Shown in pieces: positions 62,167 to 64,000 of a stretch of DNA of 64,000 nt. Where the stretch lies: contig OX352763.1 of NCBI GenBank assembly GCA_947095585.1, positions 66,949,067 through 67,013,066 of the forward strand, given 5' to 3'. The notes beneath the pieces are model-generated. The model ran no database searches, was not told the DNA's origin, and was given only the letters and a program-made list of their open reading frames with translations. The position numbers were made by a program, and so were the translations under genes. Numbering within the stretch: the stretch's first letter is position 1; each line of letters begins with the position of its first letter. Origin of the DNA: Nephrocerus scutellatus (lineage: Eukaryota > Arthropoda > Insecta > Diptera > Pipunculidae).

Positions 62167-62414
62167 AAAAAACGTTTCTAATCCAAAGAAAACGAACAAA
62201 GTTCGATTAATAACGGCATACAATTTTTTTTGATTGACTACAAATAAGTTAACAAGAAAAAAGTGCAAAATTAAATAAAGTTACAATTCCTATTCTATTG
62301 ACTAAAAATCAGTCAAAAAATTAATTAAGAAAAAAATAGGAGACACACAGTGCAAAGTTAAATAAAGAAAAGTGAATTAAGAAAAAAATAATCATTTCGC
62401 AAACCAGACAACTG

Positions 62415-63016
62415 TTGTTTGATTTAATAAGGCATCTATCAACAGAGGAGAAAGAGATGACGGAGTTAAAGGACATCCTATTATCAATCAACCAAGTCTT
62501 AATAAGACTGGAAAGAAACCATGTCAACAGCAGAGCTGTAGCCATCATGAAGGATATAGGACACATCAAAGAATTCGATGGTAACCGAAACGATCTGACG
62601 CAATTTTTAAACGTCGTTGAAGGCCACATCAATTGTACATCAGTCTCACAGCGAGCCGCAACCTGGAGTGCTATATTCCAAGGAAAAGTCGTCGGAAGAG
62701 CCAAGGAGTTATTACTCACAAATGGAGGTACAACATGGGAAGTGGCAAGAAACCTGCTGAAGAACCATTTCAGGCCAATCATCTATCAGAAGAACATCAT
62801 CAAAAAAAGTATTTATTTAAAAGTAAGTTAGTATTAGATTTAACAAATAAAATTGAATATTGTATGAATGAAATTCATACAGTAATAATGTACGAAAACA
62901 ACACAGAAAGTTTAAAAAAATATTTTCACGCGCCCATAGCCGAAAGTGACTGTTTCGTACGCTATAAATTAGCCTCGAAATTAGCCCATAACAAGACTAG
63001 TTATGTTATGATATAA
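62415..63016 (+). pseudogene. gag: Errantivirus Gag, truncated and frameshifted
   Basis: 62415-62831 (138 codons): KEFDGNRNDLTQFLNVVEGH and NGGTTWEVARNLLKNHFRPI, the capsid-like region of 17.6/297-type Gag. Near 62810 it shifts into another frame that runs to 63016 (LVLDLTNKIEYCMNEIHTVI, SLKKYFHAPIAE). Then it is cut by the dispersed repeat. No nucleocapsid or pol. Confidence 0.8.
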
Positions 63017-63069
63017 ACGTCTTTTGTTATTTACTACAATCTCAGCGAACACATTGCGCATGAGCAAGA

Positions 63070-63322
63070 ATTCTTTTTTGTTTGTCGTTTGTGATTTCTG
63101 CTTCTCTCTCGATTTAGCAGAAAAACCGGTTTGGACGCGTGAAAAATTCATTTCTTTGTATTTACTGCAGTCACAGCGAACACACATTCTCACATTTCTG
63201 CTTCTCTCTCGATTTAGCAAAAAAAAACCGGTTTGGACGCGTGAAAAATAGCGTACATGACTTGCAGAAAAGTGCTCATCTACATAAACTCCACTTTCCT
63301 TGCTCGTTCTGTAATATACTAT
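63070..63322 (+). repeat. Dispersed ~240-bp repeat, copy 2
   Basis: Same as 20585-20824 with small indels (for example agtcacag inserted near 63168). Internal duplication of tctctcgatttagca and accggtttggacgcgtga. It lies between two errantivirus fragments. Confidence 0.85.
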
Positions 63323-63330
63323 ATACAGCT

Positions 63331-63836
63331 AAGTTGTAAATAAAATTCGAGAATTAGCTATCGGTAATCTTGCGAGGGAAATTCGGGATAAATTTGATTT
63401 ACATGAAATCAAAGTGATATTATAAGTTAAATTAAATAAAAAACTACAAGTTTTTTTGATATTTAATTGTTTATTATAAAAAAAGTGAACCTCGTCGTTC
63501 TCTCTTAAGACTAAAGACTAAAATTAAAACAAAATGTATATTCGATACGCAATGGTGAAAGAGAATTCGTCGACCTTATTAGAATGTTGGTGTAAGCCTG
63601 TTTCGACTTTGTTATTCGCGAAAATGCTGAAACCATATTTTGTCTAATAAGCACAAACAATATTTAATTGTTTGTGCTAGTGTAGGCAAAATGATAATTA
63701 GAATAATTCGATATTCTCGTTGGGTTAAATGACCTAAGGTGAATGGCATTACATTCATTTTAATAGCGCAAACAATATTTATTTGTTCGTGCTGGCTTAG
63801 GCAAAATTTTATATTATGGGGTTCTTGCCCATAACT
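63331..63836 (-). repeat. 3' LTR of another errantivirus (minus strand)
   Basis: On the minus strand it starts AGTTATGGGCAAG after a GGTGGGGG purine tract (63837-63844) and ends near TTTACAACTT. It has an aataaa signal. Inside, gcacaaacaatatttaattg and gcgcaaacaatatttatttg recur about 120 bp apart (63652 and 63766), each a near palindrome. Confidence 0.7.
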
Positions 63837-64000
63837 CCCCCACCGTTTGTCCGAGACTCCGACGAGGTCTTCGTACAAATACTTATAAGAATTGAAACTT
63901 TACGATATGTTTTGTACATTAGGAGTGCAACTATTATTGCAATGTTTATCAATATAAAAGAAATGCCCGTAATTGTTATTTTTAGATTGTTATTTTGAAC
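63809..64000 (-). pseudogene. env: C-terminus of errantivirus Env, cut by window edge
   Basis: Minus-strand frame open from the window edge to a TAA inside the LTR (63809-63811). It carries a membrane segment (GISFILINIAIIVALLMYK) and a short basic tail ending across the purine tract (SRTNGGGVMGKN). That layout, a transmembrane anchor plus tail overlapping tract and LTR, is typical of gypsy-type Env. Rest lies outside the window, so its integrity is unknown. Confidence 0.6.

Overview
This is a eukaryotic, AT-rich, intron-bearing genomic window that is almost entirely nested transposable elements. It most likely comes from a higher fly (Diptera). Reasons: errantivirus-type Ty3/gypsy copies with env remnants, a roo-like BEL/Pao element with an env gene, Jockey, RTE and CR1/L2-like non-LTR elements, tRNA-derived SINEs, a Helitron-like end, and two exons of a conserved host gene (Tomosyn) separated by a 57-bp intron. 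The species cannot be fixed from sequence alone.

Layout. 1-13461: an old plus-strand LTR split by a minus-strand Ty3/gypsy element (383-13186, duplicated target CACT) with very long, repeat-filled LTRs. A BEL/Pao element with env (3308-10362, duplicated target ACATC) is nested inside its gag. 13670-14215: degenerate tandem repeat. 14283-14663: two Tomosyn exons on the minus strand. 14761-15414: non-autonomous Helitron candidate. 15415-17937: AT-rich non-coding DNA with a SINE head and a duplicated ~319-bp block. 17938-20560: broken Jockey element. 20964-28110: minus-strand errantivirus (protease, RT, RNase H, integrase, env remnants) interrupted by a plus-strand CR1/L2-like element (22090-25698). 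28330-32522: a decayed BEL/Pao element carrying a SINE. 32523-45834: tangled BEL LTRs, a gypsy solo LTR, a second BEL element, a gypsy gag-LTR fragment and an RTE element. 45850-51300: Jockey and CR1-like remnants. 51686-61066: a young, nearly complete Ty3/gypsy element (duplicated target ACCT) inserted at an exon/intron-like AG|GT junction of a PIF/Harbinger transposase. 61625-64000: two more errantivirus pieces and a dispersed ~240-bp repeat.

The main discovery candidate is that young element (51686-61066). Its two 1581-bp LTRs are almost identical, and its primer binding site matches the 3' end of tRNA-Lys. Gag has a SAP-like N-terminus. Gag and pol are joined by a textbook -1 frameshift signal (GGGAAAC, 6-nt spacer, stem-loop). 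Pol is intact from protease to integrase. In the place where env normally lies there is a 493-codon third ORF encoding a SENP6/7 (Ulp2)-type SUMO protease with all catalytic residues, followed by nine 15-residue repeats and a basic tail. A retrotransposon carrying its own deSUMOylase could act against SUMO-dependent (piRNA-guided) silencing. That role is inference; the domain and its position are read directly from the sequence.

Two other elements here (383-13186, and the copies at 32537-35218 and 37682-40635) belong to the same long-LTR lineage, judged by their shared LTR ends, tRNA-Lys-type primer site and related Gag. Neither keeps a third ORF of this kind.
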